In this document: in pieces, positions 25,901 to 40,500 of the stretch
Numbering within the stretch: the stretch's first letter is position 1
Layout: each line of letters begins with the position of its first letter
NCBI GenBank assembly: GCA_964017185.1
Contig: OZ024870.1
Coordinates: forward strand, 28,667,621-28,731,620
Direction of reading: 5' to 3'
Source of the DNA: Rugalucina vietnamica
Taxonomy: Eukaryota > Mollusca > Bivalvia > Lucinida > Lucinidae
Length of the DNA: 64,000 bases
Notes under the pieces: model-generated
What the model saw: the letters and a program-made list of their open reading frames with translations, nothing else
The model's database searches: none
What the model was told of the DNA's origin: nothing
Translations under genes and position numbers: made by a program

Positions 25901-28900
25901 AATCATTGGCCTTCTGGTTTTGGAAAAGAAGATTTTTAAACGTTTTTGCTATTTATAGCCATGGCGGCCATCTTGGTCATGTGACCTGGACCATTTATAT
26001 AAACTTTTGTTCCCCCTTCCTATGGATGCTCCACATGAAGTTTGGCTTTGATTGGCCAAGCGGTTTCAGAGGAGAAGATCTTTGAAATTGTGGACGGACG
26101 ACGGACGGACGACGGACGGACGGACGACGGACCATGGCCATCCTATAAGCTCACCTTGTGAGCCTTCGGCTCAGGTGAGCTAAAGAAGGGAGGTTTGCAT
26201 GGGTGTTTGGGGTGTTTACACGGTCATTGGCGAAACGACCCGGAATCTTACTAACACGATGGTCAAGCCACTAGACTCAAACGTGCAGTTGCAGTTGTAG
26301 AGAGGTGTATGAGTTGTCTTGTAAGTAGGTCAATCTCAAACCTTAGAGTAGTCTACGCGCTGGCGCGTAGACAATAAAGATTTCGAATAAGGTGTTTTTG
26401 TTGTTTTTTTAACCGAAGAACTTGACAGTGTGTAAATGGAAAACAAGAGATACATTTGTACCGTATATTCTTAAAACTTGAATTTATTTCATTTTCAGAC
26501 TTGGATCTCTGTTTAGCATGTTTGTGTATAGTATCATTGATAACAGCGTACTCGCAAACCAAAGTCTACTTGTTGACTCGATGGACCGCCATCAGATACC
26601 ACCAACCAGTATTTACATAGCAGGTGCACCTGACAACTACCCAACTTTTGGACCTGGCACATGGCAGGGATGCCTCAGTCACGTCAGTATCGATGGAAAA
26701 TATTTGAATCTTCTCAGGAGGCACAGTGGGGGCAATATGACAAGAGTCTGCTCTGATATGAGGTAATTTTAATTCTAGTTTTACGAATCCATCCCCTGTG
26801 TATCCTTTGAATGAAGTCAGAGCATTTATGTTGGATGGATTTGGTATAATGGAAGAAGCCTATGAAAAGTGTGCCGTTCGTCTCCTTTGATATGGGACGG
26901 GGTTAATGTGGCTGCACATAATATATGATAATAGTTTGTTTATAAGTTTGAAAATGCTTTCATTGTGTGCCCATTTGGCAGACAAATCAAAATATGTCTT
27001 ACTACGTACATATTTTTAGTATAATAAAAATCCATTTATAGATTTTTATTCTACATTCATTACTTACTTAGAAATAGTTTTTGACGAAACTTATTTTATT
27101 TTATTTATTTTTTTTTCTAGGCGTTAATTATTACTGTTATAATTATTCAAAATATAAATAATTCTCTAGATTAATTAATAGAATAATTATTTAAAGAATT
27201 AGTCTTATAGTGCCTAATCTTATAATCAAAATTCGATTGGTATCTTCTTGGTGGATGTTTAGATTTGACTAGCTGTTTATTTTAATAAAATTCGAAGAAG
27301 ATAGAGAACTAAAATGTCGGAGCAGCTTTATATTGTTATTTTGTAGAATGTTATTATGGTTAGTCACTATGAATTCGTTATTTGATGTATTGAAATACAG
27401 TTAAAATAACCTGCTGTCCCCTTTCAAATGGATCAGTCCAAAATTACGCCATAGAGAGCCCTCTGGTACTCGTTTCAATAATTTTACAATGGGTTTCAAT
27501 ACCTGCTGCGGGGAACCAATCAGTTGGGTTTTTGATTCATGACAAGCTTGACTTACGTCGCCATTTTGTTTTCTCGAGTCGGTGATTCCAAAGCTTATCC
27601 TCGACGGAAATTTCGTGCTTTTAATTGGCGAATTTGTGTGTTTATTGGACTGACGTGCGGTGAGTAAATTTTTCTTTGCATGTTTAGTGAGTTTTTCGCA
27701 AACGAGGGTATAAAACGTTAGATTTGGGTCTCGATTTGTGTTTGACCTGGTTTCGTTAAATCACCTACGGCTCTGTAGACCAATCAAATGCCGTCGATTT
27801 GAAGGTGTGGCTCTGTCGACCAATCAAATGCACAACTGACGTGAAGAATGTGTGTCAAGCTGCTGTGACCTGCACTATAATGTAACAACATGATTTCCGA
27901 TTTTATTCAGACTGGCTTGTAATGACATTATGATTAACTAAGTTTTCTTCGATGTCAATTTACCACATTATACAGTTTATGCTGAATCTGAATGGTTTAC
28001 TGTTGATACGCTAAATTGACAATACGTCAATAGAGTGGTCGAAAGAAGTGAAATCAGTATCTGGCTAATTTTCTTAATTGGCCCATTTATTTTTCATTCA
28101 CTACTTTAGGTCACTACCTCAGCCTTGGTTAAAGGTGTGTTTTAACAGGCAGAAAACCTGTTTATAATTTTGTTAAAAATCGCTCCGATGTGGTTCGTTT
28201 TCTACTTTCATTTTGACCGGAAATAACACATGGCCGAGTAGCTCTTTTTATGGAACATCATACATTTTATGTCAGCTTGAAGCATAATGATGCTTGAAGT
28301 AGCTGATATTTGTAAGTTTCTATCTCATAATCTGCTCGATGATCAGTTTTTTTTAACAGTGTCAGTGAAGTCGAACAAAACGAATGACAAGTTAAAACTT
28401 TTCGAAAATGCTTACTTCTCTGCACTGTTTTGCATTGTCATTGTATGAACATTTTTTTATTTGGCATCCTGGGACAATAGAACTTGGGCTAAGATGCATT
28501 GTTTGGCTTACAGATTTTTCTCGAGATGCATGCCTGTGTTTTTTCAAAGTGTTTATATGTTTATTTAATAGCCTAACGCATCAGTTTAACTGAGTTAGGC
28601 GTAAAAAAATAATAGCTGTGTTTCTGCTAACCCGACCGACCCTATCTCAACCCGCCGACTCTGCTATTTTTATGGTTAAAATAAAAAAATAAAAATTACG
28701 ACATCCGACCCAGCATTTTCTGTAGCCCGACCCAAGCATTTCGTGTCGTGGGTTTTGTTGGTTTTTCTGATATGTCTCTGATAGTTTCAGCGTCTATTCT
28801 GTTGTATCGAAGAGTTCCCCCCGATTATTTAGCGAGACTCCGTCGAAATGACGTAGAATTTGGTGTCATTTAGAAGCCACCGTGGCGCTTTGGTTAAGCC

Positions 28901-31900
28901 ATTTGCCTTGTAAACCAGAGATTAGATACGATCCCGGGTTTCTCAAGTACTTCGTATTGAGACTATAAATTGAGGCCCCATTACAATTTTCCAGAACAAA
29001 CTGCTCACAAGGACATACTGTGACGAGGCTGAAGACTGTGCTGTGAATAGTCTTCAGACATGACTTACGGACAAAATCTGTACCCACACACACTCACACT
29101 GACTTCATGCGTCTTCAACTGGCATACGAGTTAACTGAGCCATTCAGGAGTTTATTCCACTGTGAATTAGAAATGTCTTGTTCTAAAAGTGAATATACCG
29201 AAGGCATGTCACAACACTTCAAAGTGTTCTTAATTAAACAAACTTTTCTCATCTGGGTCTAACCTGTCTTTCTGCAATATGATATACCGGTCTCGATAAC
29301 GTAATGGTTACAGGGTCCGCTGCAGAAGCGGGAGGCTGTGGGTTCGATCCAAGGCCGTGTCATTCCAAAGACGTTAAAAAATGGTACCAGTGGCTATCTT
29401 GCTAAAATGCGCTCAGCATTTATAAGGCGAACACTGGCTTCTCTCCACCTGCTCCTACCTCCCCCGCAAAATAAAATGACTTCAATGATAGAGTATGGCA
29501 TACTGTAAATATGTTAAGCTGATAGTAAGTGGCGGGTAATGTAGTTCTATCATCGGAGACTTGTGATGGTAATCATACCGTAACTCGGGGATAGCAGAGA
29601 CCTCCTAGCGGTTGGAGGATAATACAATCAGAATAAACAGGTGTTGCTTTCAGAGAATTCTTCAGTTGTGCGTTCTAGGGACTAAATACTCCCCCATCCA
29701 AATCCCTGGTGAAATGGTCATTTGGCATGTCACCAGTAAACTACAGGTATTCAGATTCAGTAATCCCTTATAAAGGGAGTCCCTGCATTTGGCATTTTCG
29801 TTGGTTCATTTGCAGTTGTACAATGGGCTGAGGTGACCCGGAACAGATATGCAGTTACAGTTATAGTTTTGAATTCGGGAGTAGTCTTTTTATCGTACAT
29901 GTTGATGGTTTGTGTTCTTCAGATTTCGTTTTGAAAATAAAGCTGTTTATTTCTTATTATTTTGTCTATACTGGCCTTTCCTGCTAAGTTGCATGCAATA
30001 AGAGTATTGTTGTGTGAAATATGTCAGATTATACCATCCCCTAAATTGTTTGTATTGGGGGTTTGCATCGCAGTCAACTTTATTTAGGTCATGTTGCCAT
30101 TGTTGGGATGCATATCTGAGAGAATGTTTCTTTCTGGAGGACAAGACCCAGTGCTGGTGGGATTCCAACACAGTACTTTACAGTTCAGCAAGCTCTACCA
30201 CTAGGCCACCCTGCTCTCAGATAGTGGTCTATGAACAAGATGAGACTGAAAGTTTATCAACCGCATTTGAGGCAAGGAGACTGAATCTTATTATAAAATA
30301 TGTTGCCAGTCTTTGACATTGATGGGTTCACATGGCTGAAGAACGTAGACCTCATACCTTTGCGCGCCATTGACCATTCTGACCTTTTTCAATAAAAACT
30401 GCGTATAAAAAAATTACATTTACCTACCTACCCTGGATTTTTTTGCGTAAAAATTAAAATGAAAATAAAAAGATTTTCCTACCTACCTACCCTAATTTTT
30501 TTCAGACTGTTAGCGGAAACACAGCTATTTTTTTTAGGCCTTATGATGTTGGTTCACCCTATAAAAACGGTGATACTAGATGTTTTTGGCACTGGTAAGA
30601 CACAGATAGCTGTAAAAATGAGCGGGGCTTAGACCAAAATTTTGCCATGGCAGTGCGGGGAAGATATTTGCAGGGTTTGCTTAATATATAGTCAAAAAGG
30701 GCTGAGAAAAAGGAAAGATAGCAGGCTACGGGGGGAAAACAGTGGTGGTTTTGCCAATGAGAAGTCCTGGCATGGGGTGGGGATTTTAGCGGGCATTTGC
30801 TGGACCAAAAGAAGAGTCCCGGCTTTTCCCCCGAGGCTGAAACCACTAGGCCAATCAAAGCCAAACTTTTTGTGGAGCATCCTTAGGAAGAGGGAATGAA
30901 AGTTTGTATGAATGGTCAAGGTCACATGACCAAGATGGCCGCCATGGCTATAAATAGCAAAAACGTTTAAAAATCTTCTTCTTCAGAACCAGAAGGCCTA
31001 TGATTTTGAAACTTGGCATGAAGCATTAAGGAACGGAGTTCTACAAAGCCATCAAATTTGGTACACTGGTTGGGGCCAAGGAGTAGATGACCTGATTAGC
31101 TTTTGAGAACTTTCTTTAAAATTTTGACAAAATTATGCAATGTTGAAAATGTCATTGATTTATTCCACTTTTCAGTGAAATTTGGAACTTTTTAATGGTG
31201 AATATTAAGATTTTGAAATTACAAATGTATATTCCTCATGAAAAATATTCAACCCATAGTTTTTTCATGTCTAAGTCATGCCCCTTTTAGGAGTTATGTC
31301 CCTTTGAAAACAAAATTTGAAAATCATGTGTGCAAGAAATGTCAAAAGGTATTAAAGCTAGAGCCATCATATTTAGTACACTGATTGGGGCTGAGGAGTA
31401 GATGACGTGAATAATTTTTTAGCACTTTCTATCAAATTTTGACAAAATTATGCAATTTTGAAAATTTCATTGATTTTTTTTTCCACTTTTCGGTCAACTT
31501 GAAACTTTTGAATGGTGAATGATGGGTTATGAAATTTCATATACAAATTCCTCATGAAAAAATATTTGACCCATATTTTTTCATGTCTAAGTTATGTCCC
31601 TTTTTGGAGTTATGTCCCTTTGAAAACAAAATTTGAAAATCTTGTGTGCAAGATATCTAAAAAAAGTACTTGAGCTAGAGTCTTCATATTTGGTATACTG
31701 GTTGATGCTGAGAAGCTCACCTGGTAAACTTTTGAGGACTTCAGCCAAATTTCGACAAAATTACTCCTTTTTTGATTTTTTACTCCATTTCTAAATTGTC
31801 TGCAAAAAGCTTACATTCTGTTTCTGGTCCGAACAACTTCTTCAGGAAATCAAATTTCGCTTCATTCATATGAAATAAATGAATCATACAAAGCGCCAGT

Positions 31901-34900
31901 TTAGGGACAAGCATACAGTTGGGGGCATGGTGTTTTACAAACACGCATTTCTAGTTCTCTTTTTTTTTTCAGGTCAATCAGTCATACAGAGTCTGTAGAC
32001 AGTTTACTATCTGACATGAACACATGAAGGAATTTGTTTGATGTGTGGCACAGATGTAGTAAATGGGTAAGAGCATGTTGGAAAGTGAAGATGGTCATGA
32101 AGTTTATTTTTTGGTGAAATATAGAGCAACAAGTTTATAGTTCTATATCAGATTCTTTTTATAAAGAGGCAAAAGTGGGCAATGGTCATGAAATGGCACA
32201 ACTGGAAAGAAATTCCCACCCAAATGGGAAAAAACTAAATTGACAATCAGGTACTTGTACCAAGAAAGCATATGGTAAGCGAATGAGCAGCTGCTTCCAA
32301 GGTGGTCACTCAGCAAATTGAACTTAACTAAAAATATGAAAACTGTTGCATAAAGAGCAAACAGCTCATAATGTGAACCAATAACCATAAACAATTAGAA
32401 CCACAACAGAAGTATGGCCTTTGAACAATCAGTATAGTAAAATATACTGACAAATATAATTCACCAAACTGCCAATGTATCTGAAAATGGTTATCAAATA
32501 ATCAGTAAAGGCTAAAAGTGCCTCTAAAGCACCTTTAAATATTTTTCACAAGGGGTGTTGCTGGTATATCAGACAGGATGTAGCTGCGATGTCAGGCCAA
32601 AACTAATATCATAATTATAATAACTCAGCTTTTAATCTCAACTGAAAATTTGTAAAAACCTGTTTAAAATCATATTGATTCCTAATTTGATTAGAAGAGT
32701 GTCAATACAAATGCTGTAAATGCCATGTACAGATAATTTTGAGCCTGGGTCAAAAGTTAGAAAGTCCAATGGATAGACACTCAAAATTAGTAACTTTTTA
32801 ATTTCAGGCTGGAGAACATTTTTTCTGCTTCCTGCAATTATAATGTTGCAACTTCATGGTAATATGTTTGATTAGCACTGAGGTGAACCCAAGAACAGCC
32901 CTAAATCAGCAAATCTTTTATTGGTATGTAGATTTGCTCATGAAAATATTCTTCCTCTTCTGCTCATACAAATGTAACATTTGTCTGTTGTGAAAGAAAT
33001 TTGCATTAAACACTAGTAACCTGTCTATGGGAAGCTAACCTGTGAACTGGAGGGTTTATAGGATAGAATGGACCTTAGCTGTTTACCATGGGGGACCGGT
33101 AAAGTATTGTAAGCCAAATGAGCAGCTATTTTCCCAATAGGTGGCCACTCAGTTACCTTAACTAAAAATATTCATGAAAACATACATAAAGCGCCAACAG
33201 CACCAAAAATTTTACATAAAACAAAAAGAACCACCACAGAAGTATCTAAAATCTTCTACTCCAGAGCTAGTGCACCAGTTTCAACAGACCTTGGGATGTT
33301 GCAGGCGGAAACAATCTATGCTTATAAATTACGACTTTCACTGTCATTGACCTAGTACTTGAGGCAATAGTGAACTCTAGGTTCCCTGGGCATTTGGTTT
33401 GGGAAAACTGAAGAAAATGTCATTGAGAGGGAAAATCTTGCACAAAATTAGCAAATTGACAGAATATGCTGCATGAGTCTGACCAACAACAACAAAAAAG
33501 GATCCCAAGAATTTATCTGTCAGCACCTTGGATTTATATACATGCATTTGACCATTTATAGTATTCATACATGTTTTAATATTGTTATACATGTATATAC
33601 CAGACCTCAGGTTATCATTTACTAGACAATTGACCCTTTCGTTTCAGAGAACCTGCCAGTCTCCAATTAGGCCAGTTCCTTCAACCACCAGCTCATAAAC
33701 ACAGGCAGTGCTAAATGCAGAGATATTCCTTGGAAAAGATGACTGAAAGAAATTACTTTGTCATTCATGGAATTTGATGATAATTTTCAAAATTTGTTGA
33801 GCTCATTGGCTTGAAAATGACAAGTATACCAAAAACCATGACAGTTTTAGTAAATGGTGAAAAAATATGAATTGAGATGGATTGCAAACATAACTGAAAC
33901 AGTAAGAGTGTATGATGAGAAATTGAGAATGCTTCAGACAATGCGGCTATTCTTTGTCTACACATTAATGTCCAGTACAAAAGAAAATAGTGAAATGCTG
34001 AAATGCTCAGTTTAAGTAAATGATAAATGGATACTGTGTCATTTTCTTATTAAAACCGGCAATGTCTGTGATATTGAACTCTAAAAATCTGATTACATAT
34101 CATAACGTTCTTCACAGAACACATACAGTATTTTAAAAAAGGTACAAGTAGGCAAAGATCAGGAAAAGGCACAATCAGAAAAAGAATCCCACTCCAAAAA
34201 CCCGAAGTGGGAAAAAACCAAGCTAACAATCAGGTACTTATACCATGAAAACATTTCGTAAGCCGAATGAGCAGCTATTTTCCCAATAGGCGGCCAATCA
34301 GTTAACTAAAAATATGAAAAACATACATAAAGCGCCAACAGCACAAAAGTATTAAACACCAAGACATAAAACAAAAAGAAGCACCACAGAAGTTTGCATC
34401 TGAATCTGAATGGTTTACCAGTGACTCGCCAAATTGACAATACTTCACTAGGGGGTGCACCAGGAGGGAAATCAGTCCATCACATATGCCAACTCAAAAG
34501 CTAAAAGGATTGGCATGTCATGGCGTCAGTCGGCTTTGTCAATTTTATTTGTACATGATAAATGAAAGTCTCCTCTAAACCTCATGGTGTATATTAACCA
34601 ACTTTCAATCGAAGTCTTATTCCAATTTGTTACAACGTTTCCCACAGTAATATCTTAGAAATGCCTAAGAAACAAAATTTGACATCGCCACAAAATGGGT
34701 TAAAGTCATCGTTGGATCAAATAGTGACTGCTTTTCCAGTTTTGTTTGGTTTACTTTAGTTAAATGATGGCTTATTTAACTTTCCAGTCAAATTATTTTG
34801 TCATAGTGAGAAGCCACTACTTTCTAGGTTATAAACTATGTCAAATCTGCCTTTGTTTCTAAAAACTTTCTAGTAATATGATGGAGATAATTCATTTTGC

Positions 34901-37505
34901 ATGTAGCAACGCCATATATAATATGAACTTCATATTATATTTTTCTTGTTATTTTAAGCTTTGGATCAGACAGAGAAAGTCTTGTTCTTGGAGGGACGGG
35001 GTACGCACGGCTAGCCCTAGAACCAATATCAAGCCTCAGTAGGGGAGCTATGGACAACATTCTGATACGATTCAAAGCTTATTCGGACGGTGATCTACTT
35101 CGTATTTCATCGTCTAGAACGGTAACCTTTACATATCAGAATAAATTTGACTTGCCTATGCTATACTTGTATATATCCTGACACAATAATCAATGGGTAA
35201 CTTCAAGGTTGGAGCATCAAGGTGGTCATTCTGTTGTTTCTTGTCATGTTTCTATGTTAGAATTTCGCCAATATATCTACATAAGTATATCATATTTTCG
35301 GTTCAGTTTCACTTACTTAAATAGTATATATTCAGTGCCACATTGATTCTGAGCTTTACAAATATCTGTGACAATAAGATCGTTTACATTGGTGTTATTA
35401 TTTTACAGCGCTCATTAGAAAGTGTACAAATAGACAGAGGAAGAATAAGATTAGACTTCAGAAACCATTATGGTCAGGTATTCCTGCAGAGCAAAGATGG
35501 TGTCTTCTCTTATGGAAAAGAGCATGTATTGCAGGTAAACACATTATCTTTTGTGTTGAATGTTCTATTTTAAAATATTTAGTTTACAGTTAAATTGATT
35601 ATTCAGACAACAAACGTAGAGTACGTAAAAACTTATAGAAAGTTGACATCTAGGTGAGGGCACATTAAATCACATGTAATAAATGCTTTAATTCGCCCCC
35701 TTTCATATGTCGTTAAACTGCAGAGAATTTCGCTGGTGCTTTGTGGTTGCTTTTAATTCCGAATTAAGACTGCTCTTGACAAAAAACTTTTAGTGTCCAT
35801 TGCATTAGGACAACTATTAATCGTGAAATGTGATATTTATGTAGATTACTGTCAAAACAAGTAGACAATTGGAGCTGGATGTATCCTTAGATGAAAATAC
35901 CGATGTATTCGAAAGACTCGATACCTCTAGAGCTGTGGAAAAGATTGAAGAGACGGCCCTGTATATAGGTGGTGTGCCGTCGTCTGTAAATAGGTATCAT
36001 TTGAAATTTGTAACCATTAGTTATCCTTTTTAGATCTATAACTGTTACTGGTTCGACTAAACTAAATAACATGTATTAACACGAGTATTGCTCCCGACGT
36101 TTTGAAAACTTTTCCCCACGTGATATCACACCTGTAAACAAATTAGAGTGTGTTTTGCTTGTATTTATCCAGGGTAAGTTTCAGTCTTTTCAGTTATTAA
36201 CCAGTACATACTTTTCAGTTATACTTTTCAGTTATTAACCAATACATCGCTCCATATAACCTGCTCAAATAGGGACAGTGTCAAGAACTTTTACCAGTGC
36301 CATATATCAGGTGCTAAAAGGAGCTTACAATGTCCTCGTTTACTGTTACAGATCGTTAGCGGGATGTATAAGGAAGCTGATTCTCAATGAAGAAGATGCA
36401 ACGTTTTTACTAGCAGAAGAGACAATTGATGTTTACCGTGGGACATGTGTGGAACCTGTATGTTTTACCTATGTTTGTCATAATATTGTTTATTTATTGA
36501 TATTTAAATTATCAGTTTTATTGAAAGCTCAAAGGCTGTATCTAATGTTGGTAGTATTTGTAGCCCAACTCTCTTGTTTGTACTTATTATGTATAGAGGC
36601 AGTGTTTATACTAGAGTTGTATATACAACTCTAGTATAAACATTGCCTCTATACATGCAACTCTAGTATAAACATTGCCTCTATACATAATAAGTACAAA
36701 CAAGAGGGTTGGACTACAAATTCTACCAACATTAGATACATCCCTTCCCCTATAACATGGCATACAGAAAAACCAACATGGCGAACAATAATGTACAAAT
36801 AAATCATTTACAAACATACATTACAAATTAAATAAAAATGTTAATGTATGTATTACTGTATGTGTCCTTTGAAGACTTTGCCCACCTCTCTTTGAATGTT
36901 TTTACTGCTTCCAGAGGATCTAACAATTATATTTTATTTGCTATTACTGCAGCTGGTGTTGTGCCGTGTGGCGGCCCTAAAAAGTCTCCCCGTACATCAT
37001 CCATAGCGCAGATTATATTTTTCTTTTGATCCTTTGAGATCAGTGAAGATATTTGGAGTATTTCAAATATATTGTACGTTAAGAATCATTATCTTAACAG
37101 AAATTTGAATATTTGGCCCCTTTGGGAATTTTTTTCTTTGAATTAGACTATACTGGTGAAAATTCTTGAAATTGCAGCAATCATGAATGTCTGGCTTTCG
37201 CTGCCAGTTTTATAAAGGGTCACTGATGAAGGTTCATTACCCGAAATTGTACAATATGGCCCACCTCTCTTTGAATGTTTTTACTGCTTCCAGAGGATCT
37301 AACAATTATATTTTATTTTTTACACTTTACACAATCGCTGTATCAGAAGAAAAAAAATCATAGCAAATTTCCCTAAGAGTTTGTCAGTGATATGTATTTA
37401 TAAGACGCAGTTGTAGATATTGTAATAAAATCAAAACATATAAAAAGGGTGTTAAACCTAACATGAAAGAAGGAATCATTTTAAATTTTATTTCAAATTA
37501 AAAAA

Positions 37506-37562
<57 letters not shown>

Positions 37563-40500
37563 CACCATGTTTATATTTCAGAATTGTGTAAAGTTTGTCA
37601 AGGATAGTTTACCGTTAGATCTAGGGGAGGGAACAAAGCGGAATTCTATAGAATTCTCATTCGCCTATGGTTCAAAGGGAACTATTTTAGAATATAGCAA
37701 GGAGGAGGTGCGTTAAATATTTTCACACTGATGGTTTGAAAGTTTGAAAGATTTTGTCATCTGTTCTTCATTTTCAATATTAACTGTTCTAAACGAATCC
37801 GACAATTAATACCTCGATGAGCCCGCTGCTTTATCTTTGTAATAATCTCTAAACAATAAACCATTGCTATTTCATCAACAGGAATGGTGTTCAGTTTTGC
37901 TCAGTTCTATTTTCTATCGTGGTAATTTTCAGCTATGTAACCTTCTCTAGAATAAATTCATATGAATATTTCTTGATCAGTTTTATAAAATCTTACATCT
38001 ATTTCAGAAGGTAAAATTAACAGTCACCGTAAACACTGACGGGTTAGACATAAGCGAAGCTGTAGGAGATGTATCTGAACATCTTATCTTTGGAAACCAT
38101 TCGGCAGGAGAAGAAATCACTGTCGAGCTCAAGGCAACTAGTGACGAGTAAGTAGTCCTCATCGTTGTCGCTTATGTAATACCATGTGAAAGTGTCATGG
38201 GTCAGATGTTGGGACGACATTGCTATAAATGTAGTTTTTCATTCACTAAACTCAAAAATAACAATTCTCTGGGATCTGCATTAACGTTTAACCTGTTTAT
38301 TTGAAATAATTAACCCAGGAATACAAAGCATGTGTTGCACATTAAAAATCAGTTAGGTCATTAATATGAATATTTGATCAAGAAAGTTGATAAATGAATC
38401 TATAATTTACACCATCTGAATGTGCCAGTACAACAGGTGTGCTTCTCGCTGGTGTACGACGTATCCTGATCATTGCCTATTTAAACCTTTTTGTTGACTA
38501 TATCGTGATATTTTGTGTTGTATAGATTTAACATCTTTGCCTTTTGGTGAAAAATGCTTAACGGTTGTTCCAAACATAAAATGAGGCCTGTGACCTAACC
38601 AAGGGCACAGGTAGTTTGAGTTAGTACTTCCGTTGTTCCTCGTGGCCGTTATGTTTATTTTCGTGGATGGAAAGAATAACTAAAGTCAATTTACTTTTTC
38701 ATTCGTTGAATATATTATTTTTGTTGTACTGAATTTTCTGTTATACTAATTTCCAAAATAAACTGGAGTCTTATGTCGATTGTTCTATAGAAAGTTAATT
38801 TAAGTTTCAATTTCGTAATACTATTTTAGTCTCTTCATTCCAAAAGCTAAAAAACGACTCCCCTTAGATTAAGGACATAATCCCAAAGAAGCTTTGCCAC
38901 AAGAATAAACTAGTTCTCATAATTCTAATCTGTCCTTAATGTTCTAGAAATGGTGCAGTCTTCGCATCCATACACACGCACACACATCAACCCAAAACGA
39001 CGTCGTTACCCCATGATACCAAGTTACAGTATATCCAATATTCCACCAGATTCCGATAACCTCAAAATTATTCAAATACATCAAAACCATAAACCAATGA
39101 GATACCAAGCTTTATCTTCATAACAATACCGTTGCCATGGTAAACAAGAAATAGATTAACACTAATCCGTCCCACCGGATACATCATGAATACTAGATAA
39201 GATGCAAATGGTCCAATATTAATACATCATAAGTTGTCCAGTTAAGCCTGAAATAGATTTAAACAATCGCACCCGGACAATGATGTCAATCTTCAATACA
39301 AAGAAGCTGCAAAACCCATAGAAAACGTTATCAATGGAAATTCATTTAATCTTCCAAAGACCAGCAGAAGCATTGTTCATCTCCTAGATTAATTTCCAAG
39401 GATCCAATCAATAGTTCCAACAAATTTCAAACTAGTTTCTTCAGACCACAAGTTACCAAGTCTGAATCCCAAAACCCAAAGGCAGGCGTGCCTACTATGT
39501 TACAAGGCCGACACGGATAGTTACATACAGATATTTGTAGTTCACATATAATTATATTGTCTCTTTAGAGTAAAGGTAACAGCTGATGGTGCATCAACAA
39601 AAGTGTCCTACGACAGTGGTTGTGGTTGGCTGGGCTGTCGTGGTTCAGAAGAAGATAAACAATACTCTATCATACTTGGTGGGACGTCAGAAGATACCGC
39701 TCACTTTGAAGGAAATTTGATTAATTTCTTCATGAATGGAAGGTAAAATACCAAGATTAGATTAACTTAGCAACATTCGTTAGGATAAAGTTAATTTCAG
39801 AAGTTGTTCCCTCGTTTTTTACGTGAAGATAAATTCTCTGAGACTTGATTGACTTGGCAACACTTTCTGTGGTTCCGGACTTTAAGGATTTATCAATATT
39901 GACATGAGTGGGTGGGGTATGTTAAACAGAAATCTACTGTTTGTTTTAATCTGTCAATCAAATGATGATGTGCATTTATTGCTAATAGACATCACGGATA
40001 CAAGGAATGACTCAATATAGTTATTCTTTTAAATTTTTAAATAGCTTGGTTTAGAACCGGAAATGTAACTAGTTTTCGTGGAACCCATTTCCTGCAACAT
40101 GGAATGCATTTGAATAAAAATTACACAAAGCCTACATGTCTAGGATACATAATCTGACAAATTCAGGATTATTTTGGGGTCATGGAAATGTATTTCTCTG
40201 GGAAAAGTTAGTGTAAACATGTTTTTCTGGAAAATTCTCAAAGTGGGTAACTTGGGGCGGCTCGTGTGCGCGCATTGTTGCTGAAAGCCTTTTGTTTCAG
40301 GTTCTTATATGATTGAAGTCAATGACTATATCGAAAAATCTGACTTATTATTTTTAAAAAGCTAAGAAATATGGGTCCAACGATTTCAAGCCGGAAGTAA
40401 CTGAAAAATGACTCACTTGCTCTGAGCTGACCACTCATTTCACAATCATGTATATACAAATCCATGTATTTGCAACATATTCAACAGCCCCGTGATAAAG

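Larger units (their letters stand above)
28596..30540. mobile_element. Composite element with TAGGC inverted ends
   Basis: TTAGGCGTAAAAAAATAATA then GCTGTGTTTCTGCTAAC at the left pairs with the reverse of GTTAGCGGAAACACAGCTAT then TTTTTTAGGCC at the right. It contains tRNA-like SINE heads and no recognisable transposase. Because the ends are far apart it may be two related copies rather than one element. Confidence 0.45.

Noticed and set aside
28876-28945. A tRNA-Thr gene
   Set aside because: The 5' half resembles tRNA-Thr but the T arm is worn and the 3' acceptor strand is missing.
31974-32030. An extra exon between LG1 and LG2 after the TTTTTCAG at about 31972
   Set aside because: The frame reaches a stop within 60 bases, and the flanking exons already join in phase with intact LG1-LG2 order.
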